From assembly GCA_013377075.1 (NCBI GenBank), contig JACABD010000003.1:31200-75192 (forward strand): DNA of 43,993 nucleotides. Reading direction: 5' to 3'. Under the pieces are notes generated by a model. It was not told where the DNA came from. It searched no databases and worked only from the letters and a program-made list of their open reading frames with translations. This stretch comes from Geobacteraceae bacterium (lineage in GTDB: Bacteria; Desulfobacterota; Desulfuromonadia; Geobacterales; DSM-12255). Within the stretch, counting starts at the first letter, position 1, and each line of letters opens with the position of its first letter. A program made the translations under genes and the position numbers. This document shows positions 1-8,611 of this stretch, in pieces.

Positions 1-2627
1 GACTCTATCTGAGTCGGATTAAACGACTTGGCAATATTGATATCTTTTACAATATTCTGGGTTACCGTTACGGCGTTGTTATTGGTTACACCTTGCGCCG
101 AAGACAGGCTTGACGTTGTGATTGTGTTGTTATGATTACCGTCAGTAGTACCGGTGACATTCACAGTTAATGAGCAGGTCGCCCCTGCTGCAACAGTTGC
201 GCCTGAGAGTGTAACGCTGCTGCCACCGGCTACTGCCGATATTATCGGTGCTCCGCAATTACTTGTACTCGCACCGGGTGTTTGATAAATCTCCATACCG
301 GAAGGGAATGAATCGGTCAATGAGACATTAGACAGCGCTATTGCACCTGTAGTCGTGTTGTAGATATCGATTCTCAGGGTAACCGGAGCGCCGCCGTTTG
401 CGGTAATTGGCGAGAAGGTCTTATTGATGGTCACGTCAGGTGCTGTGGTGGTTATGGTCAGATTAGACACCACTGTGCTCGCATTTGTGATCCCCTGATC
501 GTTGGTGAATGCTCCAACTGCGATGGTATTAATTTTGTTGCCAGCTGTCGCAGTTGACGGCGCGAGTATGTCGAACTGGATCTTGCAGCTTGTTGCCGGT
601 GCTTTCAGCGCACCACCGTGCAAGACAAGTGAACTGTCACCACTTGCTATTGATCCACCTGAGGTATTGGTCAGATAACCGCCGCAGGTATTAGTGATAT
701 TCCCCGGATTGGCTATGGTGAAACTATTAACGCCAGTTCCCATGGTGCTGAGGAGATCGGTAATCCCCATGTTGGTTAAATCCATACCGCCGCTAGCACG
801 GTTTATGGTGATGGTCGCCCGTGTAACCGTATTTGGCCTGACTGTTGTTGGCGAAAAGGATTTACTGAATGTGGCTGCCGCATTCGAGGTCAGACTGCCG
901 GTAGCAGCGGCCTGGTTATTGCCAAGAGTTGTAACAAGGGCATTGGCAGCTATGGTGTTGGTCCGTGTTCCTGTTGCAGCATTTATAGCCACAGCAATCG
1001 GCACGATGATCTGACAGGAGCCGCCAGCAGGGACAGTGCCTCCATTAAGAGTTATGGAGGTGGAACCGGGTGTTGCAGTCAGGCAGCTGTTTGCCAGACA
1101 ACAAGAGGTCATTGGGGTTGCGCTTGAACCAATTGTGTAACCGCTCCCCATTGTTGTCAACAGGTCGGTAAAAGAGGTAATTGTCCCATTGTTGCCGCTG
1201 ACATTGGCAAGATTGATTGTCAGGATGCTGCTGTTTCCCTGCACAACCGACGTAGGCAGGAATGATTTTGATACTGTTATCGGGCTAGTTTGTACCGTCA
1301 GTGTTGCACTGGAACCGTTATACGCAATACCGCCGAAGCTGCCCCCTGCGATAGTATTAGTTCCTGTACCGGTTGCATTAACCTTTACCTGAATCGTGCA
1401 ACTGCCTAAGCTGCTCCCCGTAGCGCTTGCTGCTGCCGGAATGGTAACCCCGGAAATCGCAATCTGTCCGCCCGTCAGATTGACACTGCTTCCGGTACAA
1501 CCATTTGACACAAGAGAATTAGTTGTAATAGTGCCAGGCAGAGTATCAGTTATGCCGACACCGCTAATTGCTGTTGTGTTGTAGTTATTGAACGTAATGG
1601 AAAGTGTTGATGTTGTCCCCAGATAAATCGTTGCCGGAGAAAAACTGTTGGCAACTGTAGATCCTGACTGCACCTGAATTGAACCGGTAATGGCAGATGC
1701 ATTCTGTGCACCTTCGGTTGATGTTATGCCTGCTGCCGGAATCGTATTAGTGTAACCGACATTGACCTGGGAAAGATTGGCTTCAGATGAGTTCAGCTTG
1801 GCATTCACCGTAACGGTGCAGCTGCTGTAGGCCGGTATGGTTATCCCGGTCACCTTGAAGGCAGTATCACCGACTGCAAGCGTTCCACCTGTCTTGTTGG
1901 TAATGACCTTGCCTGAGCAGGTTCCTCCGGTAACAGGAGCAGTTGTATCAACGTATGTTGTACCGGCAACAATCAGGTGAGCAGCGGTTGGTGTAGTAAA
2001 GTCATCGGTAAAAGATACATTGTTCACCGGCGATGAGTTCGGATTGCTAATGGTGAGGGTTAAGGTTGTAACTCCATTGACATGGAGCGGTGAGCCGGAA
2101 TATGTCTTGCTTGCAGTAAGTGCCTGTACAGCCGGGACAGTTAGGCTGGCAGAGGTTGCCTGTGAGTTTGTCCCCTGGCTGGAAGAGACCGATGATGCCG
2201 CTATGGTGTTGACATAAGTTCCGGCAGCGCTTGGCTTGACAAGCACCTGCATCTGGCATGTTCCGGTGACGACACCGACTGTAGCCGGAATAGTGCCGCC
2301 ACTCAGGACGATACTTGACGGATTGCTGATGGACAATGTTCCACCGCAGCCGTTTGACACTACAGAAGTAGCAGTCACGTTTGTCGGTAGAGTATCAGTC
2401 AGGCCTACAGAAGTTGCTGCCACAGTATTTGAATTATTAAGTACAATCGTCAGGGTGGAGGTCTGGTTGGGGAGAACATGTATCGGATTGAAGTTATTGA
2501 CGACATCAATTACTGCATGGACAGGACGGCTTGTGAAAATAAGAAAAATCAGTAGCACCATAATTATGGGAACAGATCTTCCCCGGTTTTGCAGTGACAT
2601 TGATTTAGTTTTGGCCGATTTTTTCAT
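1..2627 (-). CDS. Giant secreted DUF11-type repeat protein (3' end outside window)
   Basis: The frame is open from an ATG at 2627 to position 1, giving at least 875 residues without a stop. The N-terminus is a basic stretch followed by a hydrophobic segment (IIMVLLIFLIF) and a plausible cleavage site near VHA, so the product is exported. After it come about seven degenerate domains of roughly 130 residues. Each opens with a K/N-S-F-x-P type motif (seen as NNFNP, NSFSP, KSFLP, KSFSP, KTFSP, KSFNP) and contains a T-D-x-L/F motif, an NGC/NCG cysteine and an NTI motif. This is the pattern of DUF11 / 'conserved repeat domain' proteins, which are surface or matrix Ig-like repeats. Ribosome site GAGGG lies four bases before the ATG. 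The C-terminus, where a PEP-CTERM or other anchor would be, is not visible. Family assignment is strong; function is inferred as adhesin or matrix protein. Confidence 0.85.
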   Translation of the reverse strand, partial: MKKSAKTKSMSLQNRGRSVPIIMVLLIFLIFTSRPVHAVIDVVNNFNPIHVLPNQTSTLTIVLNNSNTVAATSVGLTDTLPTNVTATSVVSNGCGGTLSISNPSSIVLSGGTIPATVGVVTGTCQMQVLVKPSAAGTYVNTIAASSVSSSQGTNSQATSASLTVPAVQALTASKTYSGSPLHVNGVTTLTLTISNPNSSPVNNVSFTDDFTTPTAAHLIVAGTTYVDTTAPVTGGTCSGKVITNKTGGTLAVGDTAFKVTGITIPAYSSCTVTVNAKLNSSEANLSQVNVGYTNTIPAAGITSTEGAQNASAITGSIQVQSGSTVANSFSPATIYLGTTSTLSITFNNYNTTAISGVGITDTLPGTITTNSLVSNGCTGSSVNLTGGQIAISGVTIPAAASATGSSLGSCTIQVKVNATGTGTNTIAGGSFGGIAYNGSSATLTVQTSPITVSKSFLPTSVVQGNSSILTINLANVSGNNGTITSFTDLLTTMGSGYTIGSSATPMTSCCLANSCLTATPGSTSITLNGGTVPAGGSCQIIVPIAVAINAATGTRTNTIAANALVTTLGNNQAAATGSLTSNAAATFSKSFSPTTVRPNTVTRATITINRASGGMDLTNMGITDLLSTMGTGVNSFTIANPGNITNTCGGYLTNTSGGSIASGDSSLVLHGGALKAPATSCKIQFDILAPSTATAGNKINTIAVGAFTNDQGITNASTVVSNLTITTTAPDVTINKTFSPITANGGAPVTLRIDIYNTTTGAIALSNVSLTDSFPSGMEIYQTPGASTSNCGAPIISAVAGGSSVTLSGATVAAGATCSLTVNVTGTTDGNHNNTITTSSLSSAQGVTNNNAVTVTQNIVKDINIAKSFNPTQIE

Positions 2628-2653
2628 ATCGCCCTCACTTATGTAAATAATTT

Positions 2654-2678
2654 CGACAAATGACAATTTTTCCGACAA
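2654..2678 (-). repeat. Three TTGTC repeats upstream of the DUF11 gene
   Basis: In the 72-base gap between the CAP-domain gene and the repeat-protein gene, the minus strand carries TTGTC three times (2678-2674, 2666-2662, 2659-2655), the first as TTGTCGGAAAAATTGTC. The gap is otherwise AT-rich. Spacing of 12 and 7 bases between repeat starts is seen directly. A regulator-binding role is inference. Confidence 0.35.
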
Positions 2679-2699
2679 CTCAATCGAACCATTTATGAT

Positions 2700-3389
2700 T
2701 TATAACTGTTTCTGCTTCGTCTGACTGCACGGCAACAGTGAACCAAGCGGGTCTTTAAGGGTACCAATCCAGATTACCGCATAGTTATTTGAAAACCCTA
2801 CTCCTACTGACACAAAATTAATACCCTCCCATTTATTTGTTTCAAATAATAATGCCCGGTGGTCGGAACTTCGTAGCCAACTCTCGATTACTGTTTGTGG
2901 ATCAATGGGTGTATTGGAGTTCCAGTATGCAGCTTCATACCCAACGTCATCATAAGCATTAGCAGTTAATTCTCTGGGCTTTTGTCTCATCAGATCGGCA
3001 TACAGGTGGTCACCGGTATAACAACCACCCTTCCAGAATCCTTTGGATGACCAGCTATGCATATTGCACTTCATACCGCGAGCATCCTTCCCCTGATCTG
3101 GCCTGTTATTCTGCAGATCATCTGCGTGAATCCTTGCTACCTTAGTAAGAGAAAGTGATGCCGTAACTTTCGAAAGCCCTCTTCTGGCACGATAGTCATT
3201 AAGCAGCTTTACAAGTTCAATCTCCTGTGTTGCGAGACAGTTTGCACCACCCGCATCCTGAACTGGCATACCCCCGGAAGACAAAAAGCTTGCAAAAGCT
3301 TCGCTGGGAAAATGGAACATAATTACAATCAGAATAAACTCAACGCTAAAGCAGCGGATTACATGGGTGGAGAGTCTTAAATTCATCAT
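2700..3389 (-). CDS. Secreted CAP-domain (SCP/PR1-like) protein
   Basis: An exported protein of about 229 residues. It starts at tandem ATGs (3389 or 3386) two bases after the stop of the upstream gene; a longer in-frame start at 3431 would overlap that gene by 40 bases and would put a charged stretch before the signal peptide. A hydrophobic signal segment (FILIVIMF) is followed by a CAP domain: it opens with a helix carrying LVKLLNDYRARRGL, then ARIHADDLQ, a long insert with four cysteines and a GD motif, ESWLRSSDHRALLF, and ends with AVIWIGTLKDP. The two histidines in IHADD and DHRALL match the paired histidines of the CAP cavity. Bacterial CAP proteins are extracytoplasmic with mostly unknown activity. 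No PEP-CTERM tail is present. It is probably co-translated with the preceding PEP-CTERM gene, so the two may act together at the surface. Confidence 0.8.
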   Translation of the reverse strand: MMNLRLSTHVIRCFSVEFILIVIMFHFPSEAFASFLSSGGMPVQDAGGANCLATQEIELVKLLNDYRARRGLSKVTASLSLTKVARIHADDLQNNRPDQGKDARGMKCNMHSWSSKGFWKGGCYTGDHLYADLMRQKPRELTANAYDDVGYEAAYWNSNTPIDPQTVIESWLRSSDHRALLFETNKWEGINFVSVGVGFSNNYAVIWIGTLKDPLGSLLPCSQTKQKQL

Positions 3390-3391
3390 CA

Positions 3392-4189
3392 CTAAATCCT
3401 GTCTGTATTCTTTGATTTTCCGCGTCGCCATGCCTCAAGCACTACAATGGTGATGCCAAAGCCGGTCATAATAAGGGTTGACGGTTCTGGAACAACAGCT
3501 AAATCATGTTCTCCGGGCTTTTTTCCGCCACCATCCTTAGATGTATTTTCGGTGACTACAGCAGTCGCTGAAGGATCTTTAAGTATTTTGTCCAGTTCTT
3601 TCTCAGGATTATCGGTTGTTGGCGGGAAGTACCGTTCTGGTGAGGCAGACAAGTCTCTTGGGGGAGAAGCGATTATGTAGTCATTACAGCAAAATGTTCG
3701 TAGCCAGCGCTTTCCGTCGGTTATGTAGCCGTCACCTACGGGTAAGCGAATAACTCTTCTTGTTGTGGAAATTTTGTCATTTTTCCTGTAGGCAAGATGG
3801 GTCCAGATCGGACTTTCGAGCCGTCCCATACTTGCATTCGCCCAGTCAAAGTCGGCAAAGTGATTACCAAGGACTTCATCATTCTCGACAATTTTACGGA
3901 AATCATCGATTGAATGGATACTGTTCTTTTCGCAGAGTCCGTACCACTTACCTTGAACCTCGCTGGCTGCATCCTGAGGCTCCTGTACCGCCTCCAGAAC
4001 CTTGTGCTGAGAAACAACAACTTTTCTGGTTTTCTGCAACTGCTTGAACAGAAACAGGTTTGAAGCCAGCAGGGCCAACAATAAAATAATAAGAACTATT
4101 AATTTAGTTCTTCTCGGTTTTTCATCAGACTCTGCTTCGCCTGAAGCCCCATGGTTCTGACGCCGTTTCCTCTTGATATAAAACACCAT
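3392..4189 (-). CDS. PEP-CTERM protein with an N-terminal membrane anchor
   Basis: A protein of about 265 residues of unknown function. The ATG at 4189 is chosen because GAGGTG lies seven bases upstream; the longer frame begins with TTG at 4204. A basic cytoplasmic start (KRKRRQ) and charged linker precede one strong transmembrane helix (LIVLIILLLALLASNLFLF, about residues 30-48), then a coiled stretch and a globular middle with a few cysteines (WYGLCEKN, RTFCCND). The C-terminus is a classic sorting tail: VVPEPSTLIM, a hydrophobic helix, then RRGK. The N-terminal helix lacks a cleavage site, so before exosortase processing the protein would be anchored at both ends. The middle matches no family I recognise. 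It sits 27 bases after another PEP-CTERM gene and before the CAP gene. Confidence 0.8.
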   Translation of the reverse strand: MVFYIKRKRRQNHGASGEAESDEKPRRTKLIVLIILLLALLASNLFLFKQLQKTRKVVVSQHKVLEAVQEPQDAASEVQGKWYGLCEKNSIHSIDDFRKIVENDEVLGNHFADFDWANASMGRLESPIWTHLAYRKNDKISTTRRVIRLPVGDGYITDGKRWLRTFCCNDYIIASPPRDLSASPERYFPPTTDNPEKELDKILKDPSATAVVTENTSKDGGGKKPGEHDLAVVPEPSTLIMTGFGITIVVLEAWRRGKSKNTDRI

Positions 4190-4216
4190 ATAATGACACC
4201 TCAATAAAATCAGTCA

Positions 4217-4930
4217 TTAGCAACGCCGTCTTAATCTGGCCATAGAACGAGCACCAAAAGCCAGTATACCGCTGCCTAAAAGCAGGATAGTACCAGGTTC
4301 GGGAGCTGCAGGAGGGCCTCCATCAGTGTAGTTATAGGTTATGGTAACATTCTCTTTTGCCCAGGCCTGGGAGCTGTTAATATAATCCGTTCCACCGCTA
4401 ATTCCGGTAGAAACCATCAAATTCGTATATACCAGCAGATCAACCAGACCAGTTCCGGTAAAGAGAGCAAGATCAGTTGAACCCGTAAGAGTTGTTGAAT
4501 CGCTGGCAATCTGGCTGAGTGAATTATTTGTTGTCCAGGTAGCCCCGGAGGCAAGTTTGTTTTTCGTAGTAGAAACCCAACTACCACTGGACAAGGTAAT
4601 CACATCAACACCTTCAAGGCTGAGAAGCAGATCTCCGGAAATATTGGAGTTTATGTTTACTTGCACTGCGCTTGTATTCTTTATCGAAAAATCGGCCCGC
4701 ACCTGTCCATTTACAGAGATATCGACACTGTTAAGAATCCCGACATTGCCATTAGCAAGAATTGTGTTGAACTGCTGAAATGCAAGATTGGCGTTAACTG
4801 GCGGTGAAGCCCCGCTGCCACCGAGATTCGGGCTGCTAAGACTCTGTGTGATCGTGAGCGCCAGGGAACTTTCAACAAGCAAACAGGTAGCTGCCAAAAG
4901 CAGAAGCACTATATGAAAGGTCTTTTTCAC
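4217..4930 (-). CDS. Choice-of-anchor-type PEP-CTERM protein
   Basis: A secreted exosortase substrate of 237 residues. The start is a GTG at 4930 because AAGGGGGG lies seven bases upstream and the signal peptide (VKKTFHIVLLLLAATCLL, cleavage near SLA) begins exactly there; the in-frame ATG at 4975 would add a non-signal leader. The mature part is a Ser/Thr/Asn-rich beta protein with LAFQQFN, ILNSVDISVNGQV and a final TITYNYTDG strand. It resembles the 'choice-of-anchor E' family seen in front of PEP-CTERM tails. The tail APEPGTILLLGSG, hydrophobic helix and RLRRR is complete. A sigma-54 promoter lies upstream (4967-4984) and prsR is the next gene, so it is a likely PrsR target. Confidence 0.85.
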   Translation of the reverse strand: MKKTFHIVLLLLAATCLLVESSLALTITQSLSSPNLGGSGASPPVNANLAFQQFNTILANGNVGILNSVDISVNGQVRADFSIKNTSAVQVNINSNISGDLLLSLEGVDVITLSSGSWVSTTKNKLASGATWTTNNSLSQIASDSTTLTGSTDLALFTGTGLVDLLVYTNLMVSTGISGGTDYINSSQAWAKENVTITYNYTDGGPPAAPEPGTILLLGSGILAFGARSMARLRRRC

Positions 4931-4966
4931 CGTAAAATCCCCCCTTACACCGGACGAATCTATTAA

Positions 4967-4984
4967 AAGCAACAAATATGCCAG
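4967..4984 (-). promoter_or_regulatory. Sigma-54 (-24/-12) promoter of the PEP-CTERM genes
   Basis: On the minus strand the sequence CTGGCATATTTGTTGCTT fits the consensus TGGCAC-N5-TTGC with exactly ten bases between the GG and GC dinucleotides. The only core mismatch is T for C at the end of TGGCA(C). The GC of the -12 element is at 4970-4969, about 40 bases before the GTG start of the PEP-CTERM gene. The neighbouring prsR encodes a sigma-54 activator. Enhancer sites were not resolved in the 95 bases upstream. Confidence 0.75.
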
Positions 4985-5080
4985 TAATATTCAATGTGGC
5001 GAGTTAATAGATCAGGGAAAGATTTTAGCGATGGGCGTCTATAAGAAAGGGATGATGCCTAATTTCAGCTACAGTTGGTT

Positions 5081-6445
5081 CTATTCGAGATGGTGCTTCC
5101 TGACAAGGTCATAAAGTGTTGGACGACTGACGCCAAGTGACTCTGCCGCCTTGGCCATATTGCCACTTGAAGCATTCAGGGCTGCTTTCACCATTTCAGC
5201 CTCAACAATATCTTTAGCCTCGCGCAGCGATTGACCTTCAGTAGTAATCTGCTTATTAATCGGGGTTTTTTCGGTAAATCCCAGCATTTCAGGTTGCAGT
5301 AAAGCTGCATCGGTCATTATTACGGCACGCATGACCCTATTCTCAAGCTCCCTGATATTACCAGGCCACTCGTAGGAACAGATCATACGGAGTGCTTCAG
5401 GTGAAAAGCCTTTAACACCTCTCCCCATTTGCAAATTGAAGCGATTAAGGAAATAATTGGCCAAAAGCGGAATATCATCTCCTCTTTCACGCAAGGGTGG
5501 CAGATGAATCATTATGACAGCGATACGGTAATAAAGATCGTCCCTGATAAGACCATCGCGAAGCGCCGTCTCAATATCCCTGTTAGTAGCAGAAACAAGC
5601 CGAGAATCTACAGGTATATCCTCTCTACCACCGACCCTCTGGATAACTTTTTCCTGCAAGAACCGAAGCATCTTGACTTGAAGGGCCACCGGCAACTCCC
5701 CGAGTTCGTCGAGAAAAAGTGTCCCTTTGTCAGCATATTCAACCTTTCCTTTAACTCTTGAGGCGGCTCCCGTAAAAGCACCTTTCTCATAACCGAAAAG
5801 TTCGGATTCAAGGAGGTTTTCCGGGATTGCGCCACAGTTGATCGGCACAAACCTATCTTTACCTCTCTGGCTGAGATCATGAATAGCTCGGGCAATAAGC
5901 TCTTTCCCTGTTCCGCTTTCACCGGTAATGAAGACAGGTGCATCTGTAGTAGCAACTTTACGGACTGTTTCAAAAATATCGAGCATTCTCGGACACTGGC
6001 CGATAATCCCGTTCAGCTCACCACGATCATGGACGATGGAGGAAAGAAGGCCACGGTTTTCATCTTCGAGAGCACGCAGGCGAAAAGCACGGATTAGAAT
6101 CGTCCGCAGACTGTCAATATCGACCGGCTTCTGGAAATAGTCATAAGCGCCTAACTGCACAGCCTTCAGGGCGGTGTTTCTGTCTGTACTGCCGGTAATG
6201 ACAATGACTTTGGTGTGAGGTGCAAGCTCAAGTATCCTGGCTAGACAGCTTATTCCCTCCCCCACCCCATCCTCATCAGGAGGCAACCCAAGATCAAGCA
6301 TGACCACTTTCGGTTCATACTTCACCAGATGCGCCAGGGCCTCAATGGCGTCTCCGGCAAGAATAACCTCAAAATCCTTGCTTAAGCCCCATTTAAGTTG
6401 TGTCCGAATATCACTGTTATCATCAACAATCAGCACACTTTCCAT
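5081..6445 (-). CDS. prsR: PrsR, PEP-CTERM system sigma-54 response regulator
   Basis: An NtrC/AtoC-type transcription activator of 454 residues. The ATG at 6445 has GGGAG seven bases upstream; the extended frame starts with TTG and is rejected. The receiver domain (about 1-115) has acidic pair D8-D9, phospho-acceptor D51 in VVMLDLG and the K of FQKPVD. The AAA+ domain has Walker A GESGTGKE (175-182), the sigma-54 loop GAFTGA (222-227), Walker B GTLFLDEL and the second-region RDDLYYR. The C-terminal Fis-type helix-turn-helix (about 425-452) contains GNMAKAAESLGVSRPTLYDL. It follows prsK by 47 bases and is followed by a sigma-54-promoted PEP-CTERM gene. Family knowledge: PrsR with RpoN drives PEP-CTERM genes and matrix formation. 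All key residues are intact. Confidence 0.95.
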   Translation of the reverse strand: MESVLIVDDNSDIRTQLKWGLSKDFEVILAGDAIEALAHLVKYEPKVVMLDLGLPPDEDGVGEGISCLARILELAPHTKVIVITGSTDRNTALKAVQLGAYDYFQKPVDIDSLRTILIRAFRLRALEDENRGLLSSIVHDRGELNGIIGQCPRMLDIFETVRKVATTDAPVFITGESGTGKELIARAIHDLSQRGKDRFVPINCGAIPENLLESELFGYEKGAFTGAASRVKGKVEYADKGTLFLDELGELPVALQVKMLRFLQEKVIQRVGGREDIPVDSRLVSATNRDIETALRDGLIRDDLYYRIAVIMIHLPPLRERGDDIPLLANYFLNRFNLQMGRGVKGFSPEALRMICSYEWPGNIRELENRVMRAVIMTDAALLQPEMLGFTEKTPINKQITTEGQSLREAKDIVEAEMVKAALNASSGNMAKAAESLGVSRPTLYDLVRKHHLE

Positions 6446-6492
6446 TGTACAACTCCCACAAAACAATTTTTATCAGTTCACTGTCCTGAAGT

Positions 6493-8550
6493 TTACACAG
6501 TCACAAGAGGCAGTTGCAGAGTAAAAACCGCACCTTCGTCAGGACGACTAACAGCTCGTATAGTGCCATCATGGGCCTCTGCAATCTGCCTGCACTGAAA
6601 GAGACCAATACCGAGACCACTCTTTTTGGTGGTCTTGAATGCTGCAAAAAGATGCTGCCTGAGAAAATCATCAGGAATACCGCAACCATGGTCAGTAACG
6701 CTGACAAAAGCACGATTATGCTCACTGCCCGTCTCCACCTGCACCGGCCCGATGCCATCAGTTGCTTCAATTGCATTAAGGAAAAGATTAACAAGCAGAC
6801 TCTTGATCTGTTCCTGATCAATCATAACATATACAGAGCAACCGGACACCCTGATGTCAGAGCCCGGCATCCCGGTTGCAACCTGTACTGCCAATTGAAG
6901 GAGATCTACCCTCTCCAGCCTGAGATCGCTTTTTACCGGCATATTTTTAAACTTGCCTATTAAAGCGTTCATTCTGCCAGTTGTATTCTCAAGGGAAGCA
7001 AGCATATCTGCCTGAAACTCAGGATCGGAGATATACTCCTTCGCATTGGAGACCAGAAGTGAGAGTGTATGAACCTGATTTTTCAGATCATGGATCATGA
7101 ATGTTGATATTTTACCAAGGACTTCAATCTCCCTCGCCTGAGCGAGCTGTTCTGAAAGCTTCATGGTCAAAAGGGCAGCGGCAGCCTGATGAGCAATGGT
7201 GTTCATCAGGTCATAATCCTCACTTGAATAATTTTCAAGTTTGAATAGTGGCTGACCAGCAACAATAAAGCCGATAACCTGGTCAGAACTGGACAATGGG
7301 ATAGCAAAGGATACTCTGTTTTCTGAAAACATCCCGGCAAGCTCTGATGTTGAATCCAAATGAAGCGACCGGATAGATGATACGGTACGGCTGCTTAAAA
7401 GTATTCTCATAAAAGGATCTGAGCCCTTAATCAGAGCTGTGGGAGAAATCATTTCGTGGTTTTGTAAAAGGCTGAAATTATCAGCAGTCTCAAGCCGTAG
7501 GTAAAGAGCCCCGCAGGCCATGCCGAACGTTTCGCAGAATACTGCCACTATAGCAGACGAGAGTTCTTCAACTGATCGTGGCGACGAGAGCTTATCGGTA
7601 AGGCTTAACCACTCGGAGCGATAGTCATACTTGTTTTGATAAAAATGTTCTCCAAGAAAAACCTGAATCTTCCGTTTCAGCGATTCAGAAAAGATCAGTA
7701 TCATGAGAACTGCGCCAAGAACGACGGAAAGAGAGATGCCGATGGACTTTACAAACGAGTCATTAAAATACTTCATTCCCTCGCCAAGCAGACCCAGTAC
7801 GACAAGATAGACTCCGACACTCAACAGAACTACAGACTTGTAAGCCAGTCCCCGCGAAACGTAAACCCTGACATGCTCCTTGCTTCGAGACTGTGAGTAG
7901 GCAACAAGTGTCACTGCCAAAAGAAGAAGGACTGACCTGACGGAAATGAGGTTCATTGAAATCGTTCGGTAAAGAAAACTATGGCCGTAATAGGCAAATA
8001 GACCGGCAAGAAGAAGTCCTGTGCCGATAATTTCAAATTTTATATTCCAGCGCTTTATTCCGGAGGCATGAACAAAGGTTGCCTCCAGATTAATCAGAGC
8101 TGATATCAGCCCGATGCAGACTGCCGAATAGAAAACAACTCCATAACTGCTGAGAAACAGAACCGGTTCACTTATAAAGTCAGGAGAGTAGAAAAAGATA
8201 TTTACCGGAAAAATGATGGGGATAGGAAGAACGGCAAGTGATGCAATTAACAGTCCCCGCTGAAGTAACGACATCGCCCTGACATCATTGCGGGCAAACA
8301 CCAGGCTAAACAGAAGCCAGACAAAAGGTAACGCCCCTTCAGCGACCAGTGAGTAACGCTTCCAGAAAAGCAGTTGCTCCGGTTTCAGCATCGACAGAAG
8401 ATCAAAAATCTCCAGAAAGGCAACTACAGAAAAAGCCGCCAAAAGGATTGCATTGGCAAGGGACCTCCTCCTGATCAGCAGCGTATATGCCGGATAAAGA
8501 ACGGCCGATGCCGCAGCTAAAAAAGATAAAATTATCTGAATCCTGTTCAT
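6493..8550 (-). CDS. prsK: PrsK, PEP-CTERM system sensor histidine kinase
   Basis: A membrane sensor kinase of 685 residues, partner of PrsR. The N-terminal third (1-290) holds about eight to nine hydrophobic helices and no large periplasmic loop, so the stimulus may be membrane-borne. A GAF-like domain covers about 315-465. The phospho-acceptor is H487 in MIHDLKNQVHTLSLL, the PrsK/HisKA variant. The ATPase domain has the N box LLVNLFLNAIEAT (around 586-597), G1 box DHGCGIPDD (620-628) and G2 box KSGLGIGLFQ. Length and domain order match the PrsK family. It sits between the exosortase and prsR, with 61 bases to the exosortase stop and no obvious promoter there. Confidence 0.95.
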   Translation of the reverse strand: MNRIQIILSFLAAASAVLYPAYTLLIRRRSLANAILLAAFSVVAFLEIFDLLSMLKPEQLLFWKRYSLVAEGALPFVWLLFSLVFARNDVRAMSLLQRGLLIASLAVLPIPIIFPVNIFFYSPDFISEPVLFLSSYGVVFYSAVCIGLISALINLEATFVHASGIKRWNIKFEIIGTGLLLAGLFAYYGHSFLYRTISMNLISVRSVLLLLAVTLVAYSQSRSKEHVRVYVSRGLAYKSVVLLSVGVYLVVLGLLGEGMKYFNDSFVKSIGISLSVVLGAVLMILIFSESLKRKIQVFLGEHFYQNKYDYRSEWLSLTDKLSSPRSVEELSSAIVAVFCETFGMACGALYLRLETADNFSLLQNHEMISPTALIKGSDPFMRILLSSRTVSSIRSLHLDSTSELAGMFSENRVSFAIPLSSSDQVIGFIVAGQPLFKLENYSSEDYDLMNTIAHQAAAALLTMKLSEQLAQAREIEVLGKISTFMIHDLKNQVHTLSLLVSNAKEYISDPEFQADMLASLENTTGRMNALIGKFKNMPVKSDLRLERVDLLQLAVQVATGMPGSDIRVSGCSVYVMIDQEQIKSLLVNLFLNAIEATDGIGPVQVETGSEHNRAFVSVTDHGCGIPDDFLRQHLFAAFKTTKKSGLGIGLFQCRQIAEAHDGTIRAVSRPDEGAVFTLQLPLVTV

Positions 8551-8611
8551 GACGGTATATCCATTAAGAGTCAGTTTGACAGCGGCTAGACATACTGCGA
8601 TAAAAATAAGC

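Noticed and set aside
1-2627. Possible CRISPR or tandem DNA array
   Set aside because: The periodicity is about 400 bases, degenerate at the DNA level, and explained by repeated protein domains; there are no short identical repeats with unique spacers.
694-2646. Several plus-strand open frames of 62-136 codons in the first 2.6 kb
   Set aside because: They repeat with the same period as the DUF11 domains on the minus strand and are hydrophobic translations of antisense Thr/Asn/Gly codons.
2732-2745. Sigma-54-like sequence TGGTTCACTGTTGC on the minus strand before the DUF11 gene
   Set aside because: Spacing between GG and GC is nine bases, one short of the strict ten, and it lies inside the CAP coding region.
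4985-5080. Terminator or PrsR enhancer hairpin between prsR and the PEP-CTERM gene
   Set aside because: No stem with a U-run and no convincing inverted repeat was found by eye in these 96 bases.
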